A stretch of 64,000 nt of DNA from positions 5,518,001-5,582,000 of the forward strand of contig CP136490.1 of NCBI GenBank assembly GCA_032768795.1, in the 5' to 3' direction. A model generated the notes under the pieces. It saw only the letters and a program-made list of their open reading frames with translations, searched no databases and was not told the origin of the DNA. This stretch comes from Tremella fuciformis (Eukaryota > Basidiomycota > Tremellomycetes > Tremellales > Tremellaceae). Shown here piece by piece: positions 40,805-55,833 of the stretch (positions are counted from its first letter, which is position 1; every line of letters begins with the position of its first letter). Made by a program: the position numbers and the translations under genes.

Positions 40805-43709
40805 CTACTCGGGCAGGTCAAGAGGACCGACAACCGACTTGACCTTGGTCAGCACCTCGTCCCACTCCATCTGGTTTTCAGACAGCCATGTAATGGCTCC
40901 ACCTGCACCTATAGATAGGCCTGGTCGTCAGCTGAGAACCACGGGGTCATCGAGGGCACTGACTGGATCCCTCGACAATAATAGTCCGTATGACAACACT
41001 CAAATCCGTGGCACCGTCAACTGAGATGTACCCAAGGGCTCCAGAGTATATGCCTCTGCGCTGATGATTCTCCAAGTCATCTAATAGCTGCACCGACCGC
41101 AGTTTCGGTGCTCCGGTCATAGAACCGGGAGGGAAACAGCGCTTGACCGCTTCGATTTGGCCAACATTGCTGGCCAGAGTGCCCTGAACAGTGGTGACCA
41201 AATTGTGTACACCATACGTTTCGACCGCGATGAGTTTCGGTACCTGGACCGTAGACGGAACACAGCAGCCAAGCAGGTCGGAGCGGATCAGATCGACAAT
41301 CTTGTCATTAGTGACCAGTCCACGCTCTCTGGTGAAGAATGGCGTACCATAAGATTCTCTGCACGCTCCTTCTTGTCGGCTTGCAATTCGTCGGCTCTAC
41401 GCTGGTCCTCGACTTCGCCCGCTGCGATGCAAGCAGGACTGCCTATGTCAATGCCGCGACATCCAGTGGTCGGAGTGCAAACGCATTGGCCAGGTTTGAC
41501 CCGGGCCCGCGTCCCTTTGATTGGCATCATTTCCACTTGGCCTCTCTCAATCTTGAGGAAGCGTTCGGGCGACGATGACAGTATATGTATACCGGTACCT
41601 CTCGGCGTGGAGATGGAAGGGAAGGAGAGGAACGCAGAATAGTACGCGGGGTTGAAAGCCCGCAAGCGCAAGTAGAGGGAGAAAGGGTCGTTGTCAACTG
41701 GTAGACGCGACCTGAATTGGGTCGTAAGCGTGAGCTCGTACGATTCTCCTTGTCGTATTGCTTCGCGACAGGCGCTGATTGTGTCGCTGTACTGCTTGCG
41801 GCTGTTGAGCGGACGGAAAGAAGGGAAAGACAGTGCCGGCTTCGTTGAAGCCGCGTGGCCAGTCGCAAAGACGTCGTCGATATCTCGGATGAACGCATCG
41901 AAGGAGAATGATGATCCTCCCAATGAGATCCGCCGAGCTTCGATCCATTCGAGAAGCGAAGGTACTGCAGCGTTATGAATATCGTGCGCATCGATATCAT
42001 CATGGACGAAATTATTGTCTCGCAGGACAGCGCGGGCCACAAATTCGCCGTCCTGTGTGCGCTCGAGTATGTGATCGCACCAGGCCCAACATGCGTCGAC
42101 TTCTTCCACCCCCTCGTCTGGCGTACGTGGACGGCGCTGGTACCCCTGCAGACTTTCCTCCTTCATTTCATACCCGAACCATCCAACCCATCCGCCTTGC
42201 CACCCCTTACGCCTGTAACTCGACTTCTGAGTCAATGAGGCGGATATCGCGTCGTGTCCTTCGCTGAACCAGTCCCAGAAAGTGAGCCCATCGGGAAGCG
42301 CCAGCCTTTCCGCCTTGACGCCGGATCGATGCAGGCATACCGTCCTCGAAGACAAGGTGTAGGTGATAGCAAATGATGGCGCGGCGAGAGCAGACGTTGT
42401 ACGTCTCGAAGGCTTTGCGTCAGCCTGGTAGTCGTAGATGCATGGCGCGCCCTCACCGACTTGCCGTCTAGCCACACCTCTCCAATGGCTCGTTCCTTGC
42501 CTTTCCTCGACCGAATCAGGCGTTCGAAGACAAGCTCAGTCGCAGAATCCCCGCCGCGATTGCCAAAAGAGTGCTCTGCCAGCCGCAACCCTGCGTTTTG
42601 TGAGGTTTCGGGAATAGACGCTTGGGATCCCGACCGGGACATAGGGGGTGTGGGAAACGGTGAAGCGCTGCGTGATGCTTGTCCGACTCTGCGCAGTCCA
42701 CGTGCTGCGACCCAGTATGCACAAGACGATAGAACCTGTTCGGCAAGTGGCGGGTAAGAAGGCGGAAGGGAATGAGCAACATGGACCTCAGTCAAGAAGG
42801 CTTGCAGAAGGACGCGGCCGTGGGTCGAGGATATTGACTGTATCTTTAGTTGTTTGCAATTGGTGGTCAAGACACGCAAGCATACCTCGGGATGGTACTG
42901 GACGCCGTAGATAGGATACTTTCGGTGCTTGAGGCCCTGTATGGTGGGCTGTTCACCTTGCGACGGGACGGACCAGGCCGTCACTTCCAACTCGTCTGGG
43001 AGGCCTGCGGATCAACTGGTGTCGCGACGAAGGGTGCGTGCCTACAAGCTTGATCCACTATCAAACTATTATACACCACGACGTCGAATGTCTCGTGTAT
43101 GTGTGCAGCCGCCCAAGCCTTGGAAGCGAACAATCCCTTCGCGGGTTTAACTGGGGCGATTGGTACCACATGACCATGAGTGATCCGCGGAGTATTGGTG
43201 ATCTAGGTCATCAGCCTCACGCCAGTACCACTCCGGAGATGCTCACTTTGCCTCCAAAAGCGACCCCTATCGCTTGATGTCCCAGACACACGCCCAGAAT
43301 CGGCACCGGGTGGAAGCGCAATAGCTCCAAAGCGAATCCGATGTCCTGAGAACTCAGCAGTGGGAGGGTTTCGGGCCGTCGTGACATACAGCAGGATTGT
43401 CCGGCCGACCAGGCCCAGGGGAAAGAATGATGCATTCGATCCCGGGGAGCACCTCCTCTCTGAACTCGTCCCTGATCTCAGCTCCCGTCACGACTGTGCT
43501 CGAAACACTGACCATTGGTAGCGATCGGCTTTGATGACGACGACCTTCCGGAGGACCTCCTCATCCGAGTATAGCTGCGTGAATAAGGTCAACAGATTAT
43601 TCGTGTCTGCCCGTAAGCTCAGCCCAAGTCGGAAAGCAGCTGCCTCACAAGAATCATAGTAGTCGAGGATGACGGTCCTGGGTAGAGGGGGAGGACGAGG
43701 CGAGGTCAT
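40805..43709 (-). CDS. ABZ1: fused aminodeoxychorismate synthase (PabA-PabB type)
   Basis: The enzyme makes 4-amino-4-deoxychorismate from chorismate and glutamine, the first committed step to p-aminobenzoate and folate. The N-terminal glutamine amidotransferase starts ILDYYDS|YTNNLLTLF (split by a short intron). It contains VPILGVCLGHQAIGVAFGGKV with the nucleophile Cys. The C-terminal chorismate-binding domain includes WFGYEMKEE, SFPSFRPLNSRKQYSDTISACREAI, ILSSSPERFLKIERGQVEMMPIKGTRAR, FPPGSMTGAPKLRSV and IYSGALGYISVDG. It ends GAITWLSENQMEWDEVL just before the stop at 40805. The PIKGT motif identifies PabB-type rather than anthranilate synthase. Several short introns interrupt the gene. 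The start at 43709 follows the conserved domain closely; 43733 is an alternative. It is head-to-head with the 5-formyl-THF cyclo-ligase gene. Confidence 0.92.
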
Positions 43710-44010
43710 TCTCGGGCGATCCACAAGCAACACGCCTGCCGCTGGATCAGCGTCTGCGTATGCTGCGGACGTCCTCGACGTCGGCCTACTCGTCGTCTCT
43801 GAGGAGGCTGTGGGAGATCAGTCAGCAAAGGGAGAGAACGACGAACAGCGCGACTTTTCTGAAATTGTGCTTCTAGGCTCGGCGATCGAGAGATCCCGGT
43901 CCGCTCCGCTTCCTCCCACTTTAGTCGGATCTGGTATGCATAAAGATGATGTCGACAGTGCATGCTGGCTTGAATCAAGACTCAGTCTTGCGTGCTATGC
44001 ATCGCCGTCG
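43710..44010. promoter_or_regulatory. bidirectional promoter of two folate genes
   Basis: This 301-bp gap separates the divergent starts of aminodeoxychorismate synthase and 5-formyl-THF cyclo-ligase. A plus-strand frame crosses it, but the cyclo-ligase family begins at 44011. No TATA box is obvious. Confidence 0.5.
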
Positions 44011-45007
44011 ATGTCGAGCGAGTCACTTGAGAAGATGTCGGCGGCCACTTTGAAGATCGCGTTGCGCAAATCGATGCTCAAGACGCTGAGGGGCATCCCA
44101 GAAGCCGAATTGGAATCGCAGTGTACGTTCTCGTTCACTTGGGCCTTTGCGCTTGCCCCCTCGACTGAAGTCGGTCAAGGAGCATCATGAAGGGTCTACA
44201 GAACGCTGATATCAGCCAGCTCGGGCGGTTTTCCGCATCTTGCAACAACAGCCTTTCTACAACGAAGCAAAGACTGTGGCTTGCTATCTGTCCATGGCCA
44301 AGGGAGAATTGCGGACTACAGATATAGTGAACGAGCTTCTCGATCAAGGTGGGCAGTGCCCAAAGTTGACGAAGTCTGGCTGAGGACAGGCAAGAACCTG
44401 TTCATTCCGTACCTGCCGCAGCCGGTCTCGACGGAAACCAATTCACCGACCGCGCCGCTGGGTAGCACATACGACAGGGGCGGAATGGAGATGCTAAGAC
44501 TGTACTCCAAGGAGGATCTTCACAATTCGCCTTTGGACAAATGGGGAATCATCGACCCCGGGGAACATCGCAAGGATATGACAGGGACAGAGCGGCGAGA
44601 GAATGGTAGGTCTGAGAGCAATGACGATAAGTCGCTGAGGGCTTAGTTCTGGATTCAGATGCGCCAGACCTGGACCTCATACTGCTGCCCGGCGTAGCAT
44701 TCGACCAGCATTGCAACAGAGTGGGCGCTACTCAAGGATCACATACTTGGCTGACAGGTCAGCTAGGTCGTGGCAAGGCGTACTATGATCGCTTCCTCGC
44801 GGCGTATTGCGGCCAGAAGACCTCCCCTCTTCTGGGTGAGTGGCGGCATTGAAGCGGTGGTGGTGTGGCTGATGCTCAGTCGCTCTCGCTCTCGCCCCCC
44901 AGATCCTGCCAGACGGCGAGCTGGTGCCCACTACAGATACAGATGTCCGCCTGGACGGCGTCATCTCGCCAGCTGGGATTGTTTGGCGAGCAGGCGTTCT
45001 TCACTAG
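44011..45007 (+). CDS. FAU1: 5-formyltetrahydrofolate cyclo-ligase
   Basis: It converts 5-formyl-THF to 5,10-methenyl-THF with ATP, returning stored folate to one-carbon metabolism. Six exons (44011-44122, 44220-44348, 44390-44605, 44647-44720, 44763-44835, 44880-45007) join in frame to 243 aa. Conserved parts are [77 protein letters not shown] (NRLGRGKxYYD is the family signature, formed across the fourth intron), and DGVISP near the end. Start choice: ATG 44011, with 44035 as an alternative. The neighbour on the left is another folate enzyme in the opposite orientation. Confidence 0.9.
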
Positions 45008-45940
45008 GCAAACATGAGTAAACCACCTCTGAGGCAGTCAAACGAGCACTTGTCCTCGGGGACGATTGAAGGGTACGGCGTCTTTCTCCCCTCACCTGGT
45101 CCGACCAGCGAGTCTCCTCTGTGCTGGGCACATCGCTTGGAGTCTTCGTGGAGCAAGCGAGCTTGGCGGGTCGTTATGCGGAGGCTCACCGGACCGGTCG
45201 GCCGACTTCATAGCATGATGTTAGACGGGTGCATTCCTTGCGTATATCAGTAGAGGGCGACAGGCTTTCTTGACAACCTATTGAGGAAAGCTGTGCGTGC
45301 CTTTTCGGCGAGCATGCCGGGCCTGCCTATGACCATCTCATGCGATTCCGGGACGATGTGGTCGCATCGTCGGTGACGAGACCGAGACATTCCGGGCGAG
45401 GCACCGGTGCCCCATCGAGCAATTTCTTGGCACTGCCCCGCACCATGTCCCGTTTTGCAAACTAACTGCATGCATCCGCTTGCTGCAGGAACTCCGTTGG
45501 ATCTCGATGTACTGGGGCACGCCGCAAGGGAGCCTGTAGTCAGTAGACGACGTCGACCCTCACTGCGCCCCGGCCCTGTTCACGAGTGCACAGACAGGTT
45601 CGTTTAGGAACACTAGGCTGAACGGTGTTGACGAGCCCGAAAGGGGTCCGTTCTTTCATGTTGATCCCCGCCCCTTGGCGTTGCTAGCCTTTGACACATG
45701 ACGAGTCGCCAAGCAAGGCGCCTCCATGGGGCGGGCGGGCGGAGCAGCGCAGCACATGACGAGGAGCACATGCTGGTCGGGCTCCGGGCTACAGGACCTC
45801 GGTCTGATTGGTGTGTCAGAAACGCCGTCAAAGGCGATGTTTGCTCCTCTGGCATCCCCGCTTGGCCAAGCTGCCTGCATGATGTCCAGCTGGTGCTCCC
45901 AGCACCGCATGAATGACGGAGACCATGAGGACCTGTTGGG
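45008..45940. other. no gene recognised
   Basis: About 0.9 kb between the cyclo-ligase stop and the lectin promoter. Short frames on both strands are Arg/Ser/Pro-rich shadows without motifs. Confidence 0.4.
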
Positions 45941-45950
45941 CGTTGATGTG

Positions 45951-46053
45951 TATATAATCCCCTTCCAATCCTCTCAAGTCCACTCACCCTTCCTCCTCTT
46001 CCCGACTTTGCCTGACTCTATTCCTTTCTCTGACTGAACCATCTCGCCTAATT
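45951..46053 (+). promoter_or_regulatory. TATA box and pyrimidine-rich leader of the lectin gene
   Basis: TATATAAT at 45951-45958 lies about 100 bp upstream of the ATG at 46054. It is followed by a C/T-rich stretch (CCTTCCTCCTCTTCCC and similar), the arrangement common upstream of strongly expressed fungal genes. Confidence 0.6.
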
Positions 46054-47306
46054 ATGCTCGCCCTTCTTGCTCTTCTGCCCGTCCTCGTGGCCGCCGGCCC
46101 TATTCGCAAGAGGGACTCGAATCAGCTCGTCTTCGCCGGCCGCGATGGCAAGTGTATCTCGGTCCAGGGCGGCGCCGCCGCTGTCGCAGCTGGTCAAGTC
46201 ACCGATGGGACTCCGGTTGTCAGCGTTGACTGCACTGGCGCCAGCACGTGGGACATCAACCGCGGGTCAGGTAGCCTGATCGTCAGCGGTACCGGCTATG
46301 CCCTTGACGCCGGTACTACCCCTGGCAACAACGGAGCACTGAAGGCAGGTTTCTATCGGTCACCTTTGAAAGCGGCTGACTCCTTCAGGTATGGACGTCG
46401 TACCCTGGTCTGTACCAGCAGACTTGGTACTACACCGACGGTGAGCCTTTTTGACCGGAGATGTGTAACGATGCTGATGGCAAGACCAACGCATCGCCAT
46501 TACTGGCGGCAATCAGTGTCTGGACGAGGGAGACAACGGTATTCAGACCTACCAGTGCACCACGGGCAACACCAACCAGAGTCAGTCCACCTCCAAACGC
46601 AGAAATCCAACAAGCCTCCTGACAACAAGTCTTCTACAACAAGGCAAGCGGCGGCGGTCCCACTTCGTCGTCCTCGGTCTCTTCCACAGCATCTTCCACA
46701 TCGTCTTCCAGCGGTCCCACTTCCACTGCAATCTTCCCTCAGATCCCAACGGGCGTCGTCAACGCCGACCCTGCTGACGGGAACGGACGCACCATTCGAC
46801 CGGGTGGTCGACCGGACTTGTGCTTGACCATCGGAGGCGGGTACGCAGCCATCGGCACCACTGTGGACATGTGAGCACCCGCCCCTAATCTCTCGTTTCC
46901 AAGCTGATCCCAAAGCAACTACTGCTTTGCGCCTAACGACACCAACTCGCAATTCCAGCACTGGGACTACACCCTCGGTACTACCGGCGCTGTCAAGTTG
47001 CACGGCACCGACCTCTGCCTCGACGCGGGCGACAACCCGGCCAACGGCTCCGGCATGAAGATCTGGACTTGCTACGACGGCCTCCTGCAGCAGACCTGGA
47101 ACTTCAACAACAACGTCCTCGCTCTTTCCAACAGTACGTCCCCATCGATTTCCTCTGCGCATGTAGGCTGATTCTCAGACCAATGCCTGGACGGGAAGAA
47201 GGAGTCGACTTTCCAGCCCATCAAGCCTTACGGCGAGTACGCACAGGTCCAGACCTGGGAATGCAGCACCAACAACGACCCGTACCAGGTCTGGGTGCAG
47301 CATTGA
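46054..47306 (+). CDS. secreted two-domain ricin-B-type (beta-trefoil) lectin
   Basis: The product is probably a secreted carbohydrate-binding protein; I see only lectin-type domains and no catalytic chain. Exons 46054-46344, 46389-46440, 46485-46580, 46630-46870, 46916-47133 and 47179-47306 join in frame to 341 aa. Residues 1-20 form a signal peptide (MLALLALLPVLVAAGPIRKR, with a possible KR processing site). Each half holds a beta-trefoil with QxW-type repeats: LYQQTWYYTD and QCLDEGDNGIQTYQC in the first, LCLDAGDNPANGSGMKIWTCYDGLLQQTWNF in the second. A Ser/Thr/Gly linker (GGGPTSSSSVSSTASSTSS) joins them. Intron 1 starts with GC (AAG|GCAGGT); introns 2-4 end in AAG. A TATA box lies 100 bp upstream. 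Confidence 0.85.
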
Positions 47307-47746
47307 TCCGCTCAACCCCCATAGCATTGACGACACTCGTGGACAATGGACAATCGTACATAGCCCCCTGCATGTAAGCAAGCGCACGGACACTCCATTG
47401 AACATTCACCCATCATATTCAAGTAGTGTATATATAGTGAGACAAACACCAAGAAGCAAGAATGTATAATGTCTTGTACTCTCCTTGACGAGAAAGGGCA
47501 GTTGACGTCACCAAAATCAGTCGCGTGGCAGTGCCGAAGTCACGCCGACGATAGATCTGTTCGACTTCCAATATACCTCATGGCGAAGAAGCAGTCTAAG
47601 CTGACAATGCGTCATGAAGAGATCAAACAGCACTCCTTACATCCTGACCAGACAAAGGGGGGCCATGGACATCGCCTAGACAAGAAGGCCCTTCCCCTGC
47701 TGCCAACACAAACTGCTGTAGCTGTGTTGCTCTCAGACTGGACACC
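47307..47746. other. intergenic, GH31 promoter
   Basis: This 440-bp stretch lies between the lectin stop and the GH31 start. The plus-strand frame from 47469 continues into the GH31 first exon region but its peptide is not family-like, so it is treated as leader. Confidence 0.35.
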
Positions 47747-50964
<3,218 letters not shown>

Positions 50965-51099
50965 ACATGCATCAGCCCTGTGAATGCGCGGGCGAAGGGT
51001 TTGCACGCGTCGTGCGGCCGCATTTTGCAGCGACAAGCGGTTCGCGTGGCGCCAGGACACAGTTTCCAGCATAGGTCACACAAGGTGATTCTAGCCCGC

Positions 51100-53275
51100 C
51101 TACTCGTCCACGTCCATCTTTTGCTTCTTCTTTTTCGGCTTCTTCTCGTCATCGCTCCCGCCTCCCATCCCCTGTGCTTTTTTCCGCTCGGCGATCTTGG
51201 CAGCTTTCTTCTTGGCGGCCTCCAAGATAGGATCAGATACGTCTGATGCGGCATCGCTCGCATCCGAGTCGGAGTCCGTGTCGCTCGGTGAGCCGCCATC
51301 AGACGACTCTTCCGCAAAGTCCTCGTCTTCTGCGAGGTCTCAGTGATCGCTCTAGGACAGATGAGCTAACTCACCTGACTCCTCATCTTCATCGTTCGCT
51401 GCCTTCTTCGCGGGCTTGGACTTTTTGTTCCGACCTTCATCTTCAGACGGTATGCTAGCATCCTCGTCATCGTCATCGTCGCTGACCGGGTCGAGGTCCA
51501 TAACCTCCTCCATCTCGTTCTTCAATTTGACGCCTTTACTCTGCAAGAAGGCGCTGATGGGCTGGACTTCCTCCTTGCTGATGGCTGAGAAGACATGGTC
51601 TTGTGTCTCTGTCCGAGACACCACCCGCATGTCAAACGTTCTGGCAGACGCCACGCCACCGCCGACACTGGAGATCAGCTTGCGCCTCAGCTCAATGAAC
51701 GAAGGTCTCACCGAGAGAATGCTATTGATTCTGTTTTGGAGAAGTCTATCAAAATGGGTTGTTTGGCAATGAAAATGAGACCCTTGTCGAGGAAGTACAG
51801 CTCGCCTTGAGCCGCTTTGACATTGGCTTTGATGCCATTCAGGCCTTGAGCGTTACGGAAGCTGCCCGGTGGTGTGACACGCTTCTGAGTGAAAGACTTG
51901 AAGACTTGCGAGACGACAGTGAAAGATGGCGCATCGTATTTCTTCTCCAAGCCGGGGTATTTGGCAAGCTCCTCACTAGGTTGTCAGATTTGCTATTCAT
52001 TGCACTGAGGTTCACTCACTCCTCGAGTGCCAATTCCGCGTCGACTTCTTCATCCTTCGGCCATTGAAGAACCAAGAAGGGGTACCGAGTTGCACCCTGG
52101 CGGATAGGAGGGTCAAGTCCGATAACCAGCTGGACATGCAGATCGTCGAGTTTGGGGAGTAGGAATAAACGGCGGACGTTTGTGAAAGGAACGCGGTAAT
52201 CGGTACTCTTGCCCAGAAGTCGTACCGAATCGGGGTAGAAGTCGAGGGTGTACCGACCCCTTGGTTGTCAGCCTGTGTTTCTCCGCGGAGAAACCCAATC
52301 TCACCGAGGTGTGAGAATGAGCACATCGGAGAACGAGACGATGCTGTCTCCCGTCATCGTCCCGAGATCTGCCTTCTCTGCGATGGCGGCATGCATGGCC
52401 TCTGCCGCCGTGATCTCATTGCCCTCCTCATCCACTTCAATCTCTTCCTCCTCATCGGACCCGGCGTCGCTCCCTCTTGCCTTTACCGACTTGCCTGGGA
52501 CAAAGAATCGGATCTCCACCATCTCGTCGGGTATGCGTGCAGACAGGTTCGTCGGATCTCGCTGAAAGGCTGGTCCCGGGTTGAGCTCGACTGCAACCTC
52601 GTTTTTACCAGCAATGTTCGAATTGGCTACTGCCGACAAGGGAATCTCGAATGCGGTCTTATTTTGCACCAAGAACTCGATGTCGTTTGACTGGACAATC
52701 GCCTTTCCCCAATTGTATCCCTTCAACGCAGGATCTCGAGTCTCGAGCTTGATGTTATAATAATCGTCCAAAGTCCTCTTAACCTTGTCTTGATCCTTAC
52801 ACGTAAGCGAAGCTTCTGACAAGTCGAGGAGACATACATCTCGCACGAACCCGTCGAATGTCACTCGAGGTCTGTCAGAGTGACGCATGTGCAGACGCAG
52901 CTGGAAGTTTCTTGCGACCCTGCATGATGAGCTGGGCTCCCCAAGAACAAGGTGCAGAGCTTGCAAGCTCACCTGAACCATTGAGCGCCCCGGATATCGC
53001 TTCCACTGAAGGTTGTAGGCTGATTATTCTCATCCTTGTAACTCTTCCACCCGAAGCCGGCGGCATTGAAGCGCAATCCTAATCTGTCAGCCTGACCGTC
53101 CCGCCAGAGTATTCAGCCGGCTATGTCTCGTCCTCCAAGCGTGCTGTCGGCCTCGTCATATAAAGATCCAGTCACTCACGGCCTTGGTCCGAGCTGTCCC
53201 CAAGGTATACTGATGGTTAGCTGGCGAATTTCATTCATGTCAGTACTCACTGGTCTCGAATGTGACGTTCGACAT
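51100..53275 (-). CDS. POB3: FACT complex subunit Pob3 (SSRP1-like)
   Basis: Pob3 with Spt16 forms FACT, which loosens and rebuilds nucleosomes during transcription and replication. The start exon is MSNVTFET at 53275, followed by short exons. Then come GLRFNAAGFGWKSYKDENNQPTTFSGSDIRGAQWFR (first PH-like domain), LDDYYNIKLETRDPALKGYNWGKA, FEIPLSAVANSNIAGKNEVAVEL, IRFFVPGKSV, an acidic segment, then MEKKYDAPSFTVVSQVFKSFTQKRVTPPGSF and GELYFLDKGLIFIAKQPIL of the middle domain. After RPSFIELRRKLISSVGGG come acidic tracts and a lysine-rich end (DEKKPKKKKQKMDVDE) that serves as a nuclear signal. As in other fungi there is no HMG box. At least six short introns interrupt the gene; not every boundary was checked. 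Confidence 0.92.
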
Positions 53276-53496
53276 GTTGCCGAGCGCTCTCGAGCAGAAT
53301 ATGTGGTGCAGAGAAAAGACGAAATGAAAGACACCTATAATGGACCACCAGTCGCGCTTCACGCGCGTCCTGATATTGCCACCTGACATCGGTAATACAC
53401 GTCAGAATCTCGACCTGCCTGCTCAGAAGATAAAATGCATGATGAGGTCGCATAAAGGCATCAATGTCCGTGCTATCGTCAAACAAGCATGTCTCA

Positions 53497-54837
53497 TCAC
53501 AGGATCATTGCCTCGAGGGCATCGTGAGCGGTGACCGATTTCTTCTTCAAGACAGCCAGCTTGGGCTTCTTGGCGTTCTTCTCCGGTCGGACCCATCCGA
53601 TTCCCCGCAACATCTCCTTGAGGCTTCCATTCTCGACCATGGCCTTGACATTCTCAGGAGTCGCCACCACGGGCTTGTTGCCGATCATGACCACAGGCTG
53701 GTCGGTGGGAAGGCCAAGACGGGCCAGGACGGCAGTGAGAAGAGGAAGATCGTTTCGGCCGTGGCAAGGCATAAGGACTGGGTGACGGTGCTTGTCGTGG
53801 ATCTTGGCCATGGCGTCGAGGAGGTAGTGAGGCACCTGGGGCTTGCCGTTGCTGCCGTACCACACGACCACGTCCGACTCACGCTCTTTCTCGAGCTCAG
53901 AGAACAGAGCGGTCTCTTTCGGGCTGCCCGGCTCGCCAAAGTGGTGGTGACCGAGGCCAAACATGATGTGCGCATCAAGCGGTTGCGCCGGGTCGAGAGT
54001 CTGTGGCAGCGTGTGGTAGGAAGATTGCAAGAGGTACGATTGAAGCGCAAGGAACTCGTGCGAAGAGGGAAGAGGACGAGGCTCGCGGCGAGACGCGGCA
54101 GGAGCTGATAGTCAGTGGACTGTCTTCCACATGGGACCGCAAGGCTCACGAGGCACGGCGCGCTTCTCGCGCGACGGAACGCGCTTGCTCATCTGCTTGA
54201 CGCGAATTTGTGGGGGCTGATAGTCCCGGTCGCGTGCATCCTCCCAGCTGTTTGCGCCGCGCACCACGTCAAGGTATGCTCGTCCATCGGGGGCGAGCTT
54301 GAGTCTGCGAGATACGCTCGCAGAGTGCAAGCTGGGCAGTCGAGCAGATGGGACAAAGACAAGCATGAGTATGCAGCTGAGGACGAGGGAGGCGAATACC
54401 ATCAACCGGACCAGCGGTCGTGGCAGAGCCGACGGAATGGGAATGGGAGAGCTGGGCACGTTGGCAGGGAGGTAAGGCGGCGAGGCGATCTTCTCCTTGT
54501 CTCCCTTGGCTCTCCGCTTGGGCGTCGAGGGTCCGATAGCAGAAGCCTTTGGCGTGGCTGACCCAGGCGTGCCACCGACCTCGTCGATGATGATAGCAGG
54601 CGAAGAAGGATAGGGAGATGGGTACGTGTTGTCCAGGGTGAACTGGCGCTGTTGAGGGGTCCGAGGTGAACGCGGCTTCATCTCGCCACGCTCGGCGTCA
54701 AACGCGCGGGCATTGGGCAAGAGCTCAGAGACGAGCTTGATTGGCGTGAGCGAGGGCTTGCGAACGGCCCAGTCGTTCGAGCGCGTAGGCGGAGAAGGGG
54801 GCGGCGAGAAGAGGTACTTGTGGATCGGAGAGGACAT
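53497..54837 (-). CDS. membrane-anchored thioredoxin/glutaredoxin-fold protein
   Basis: Exons 54837-54150 and 54104-53497 join in frame (45-nt intron) to 431 aa. Residues 1-150 are Ser/Pro-rich and likely cytosolic (MSSPIHKYLFSPPPSPP at the start). One membrane span, LVRLMVFASLVLSCILMLVFV, follows. The C-terminal domain resembles a glutaredoxin fold: VVVWYGSNGKPQVPHYLLDAM, HPVLMPCHGRNDLPLLTAVLARLGLPTDQPVVMIGNKPVVATPENVKAMVENGSLKEML. The cis-Pro region (QPVVMIGNKP) is recognisable, but no N-terminal CxxC is present, so redox activity is doubtful. Topology is probably type II in the secretory pathway. An upstream in-frame ATG at 54966 would add 43 residues. Function unknown; fold assignment is by inspection only. 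Confidence 0.65.
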
Positions 54838-54966
54838 TGTGGGCAGTCCTCTGTTCAGGTCGATAGCGTCCAGCGGCGTGTTGGGCGAGATTCGTATGGG
54901 TAATCGGGGTTGAAAAAGTTGTGGAAAGCGATTGTTGCTGCTCTCAGAGCTGGGCAGTTGGGTCAA

Positions 54967-55833
54967 GCTCGCAGAGCTGTCGGCGAGAGCGGTCAGTAGA
55001 GGATTGAAGACCTATCAAAGGCTTCGTGAGATGAACGAGTGAACAGTGGACGGTCTGGCTCGCACCGCCAGGTGATTATAAGACTTTCTCCTCCGTCCAC
55101 GGGAAGGCGTAAACCCAACCCAACGACGCGCTTCGCTCTTCCCCAGACTGAAAAGCACAAAATCAGGACGCCGGGCATGGTCAGGATGCTTGCCACATGG
55201 CTAAAGATGAGATGCAGCACAAGAGTAGAGACGGGCTGTGATCTCGAATGGGCATTAGTCGTGGCGTTATTCAGGGTTGAGTACAACTCGTAACATTCAC
55301 CCGGAACCCGAGAGACGCGTCTCATCCGTGCCACACGCCACCTCGTCAGAACGCGTCGAATGGACGCGTCGGCTGGGAAGCGACAGGCTATCTGATTAAG
55401 GTTACGGAGACGGCGAAGAACAAGAATTTCTGGAGCGCAGATGCAGCAGGTGGCATGTCGAATTCTGAGTTGAATCGTTGCCAGCTTCCGGCCCAGAGGG
55501 GTTTTCTATTGCAATCATCAGATTGTACTTCAGCACAGCTCAACGAAACTGTTGCACCACCTACTCGTCTTGCGTTCCAGGCTGGCTCGCCTACAACTCT
55601 TCTTGGGCAAGTGTCCATCGGCTTCCCAGCTTCAAAAACACGATATACACCCTTCGATAAGCAGTATTTTAGGGTTGATGTGGAAACGTTCGGGCGGGAC
55701 CTGGGCGGCCATCCGCTCAGACGTAGTGATTGGGATCGATCAGAGTACGACATAGCAACAACACAATTTGACATGGACATGGACAAACACCATAAGACTT
55801 GAAGTGGGGGACAAGCTGCCTGACGACTCCACA
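54967..55833. other. no gene confidently recognised
   Basis: About 0.87 kb. A plus-strand frame at 55455-55802 (115 aa, starting MSNSELNRCQLPAQRG) has no motif and is opposed by an equally long minus frame, so neither is called. Confidence 0.35.

Noticed and set aside
44721..44762. Lineage-specific insertion in 5-formyl-THF cyclo-ligase
   Set aside because: The extra in-frame 14 residues vanish if a 42-nt GTGGGC...CAG intron is removed, restoring the NRLGRGK signature.
54112..54149. In-frame stop ending the 284-aa minus-strand frame as a separate gene
   Set aside because: The stop lies inside a 45-nt intron with a GTGAGC donor and CTGAC branch. Removing it fuses the membrane-anchor part with the thioredoxin-like domain in frame.
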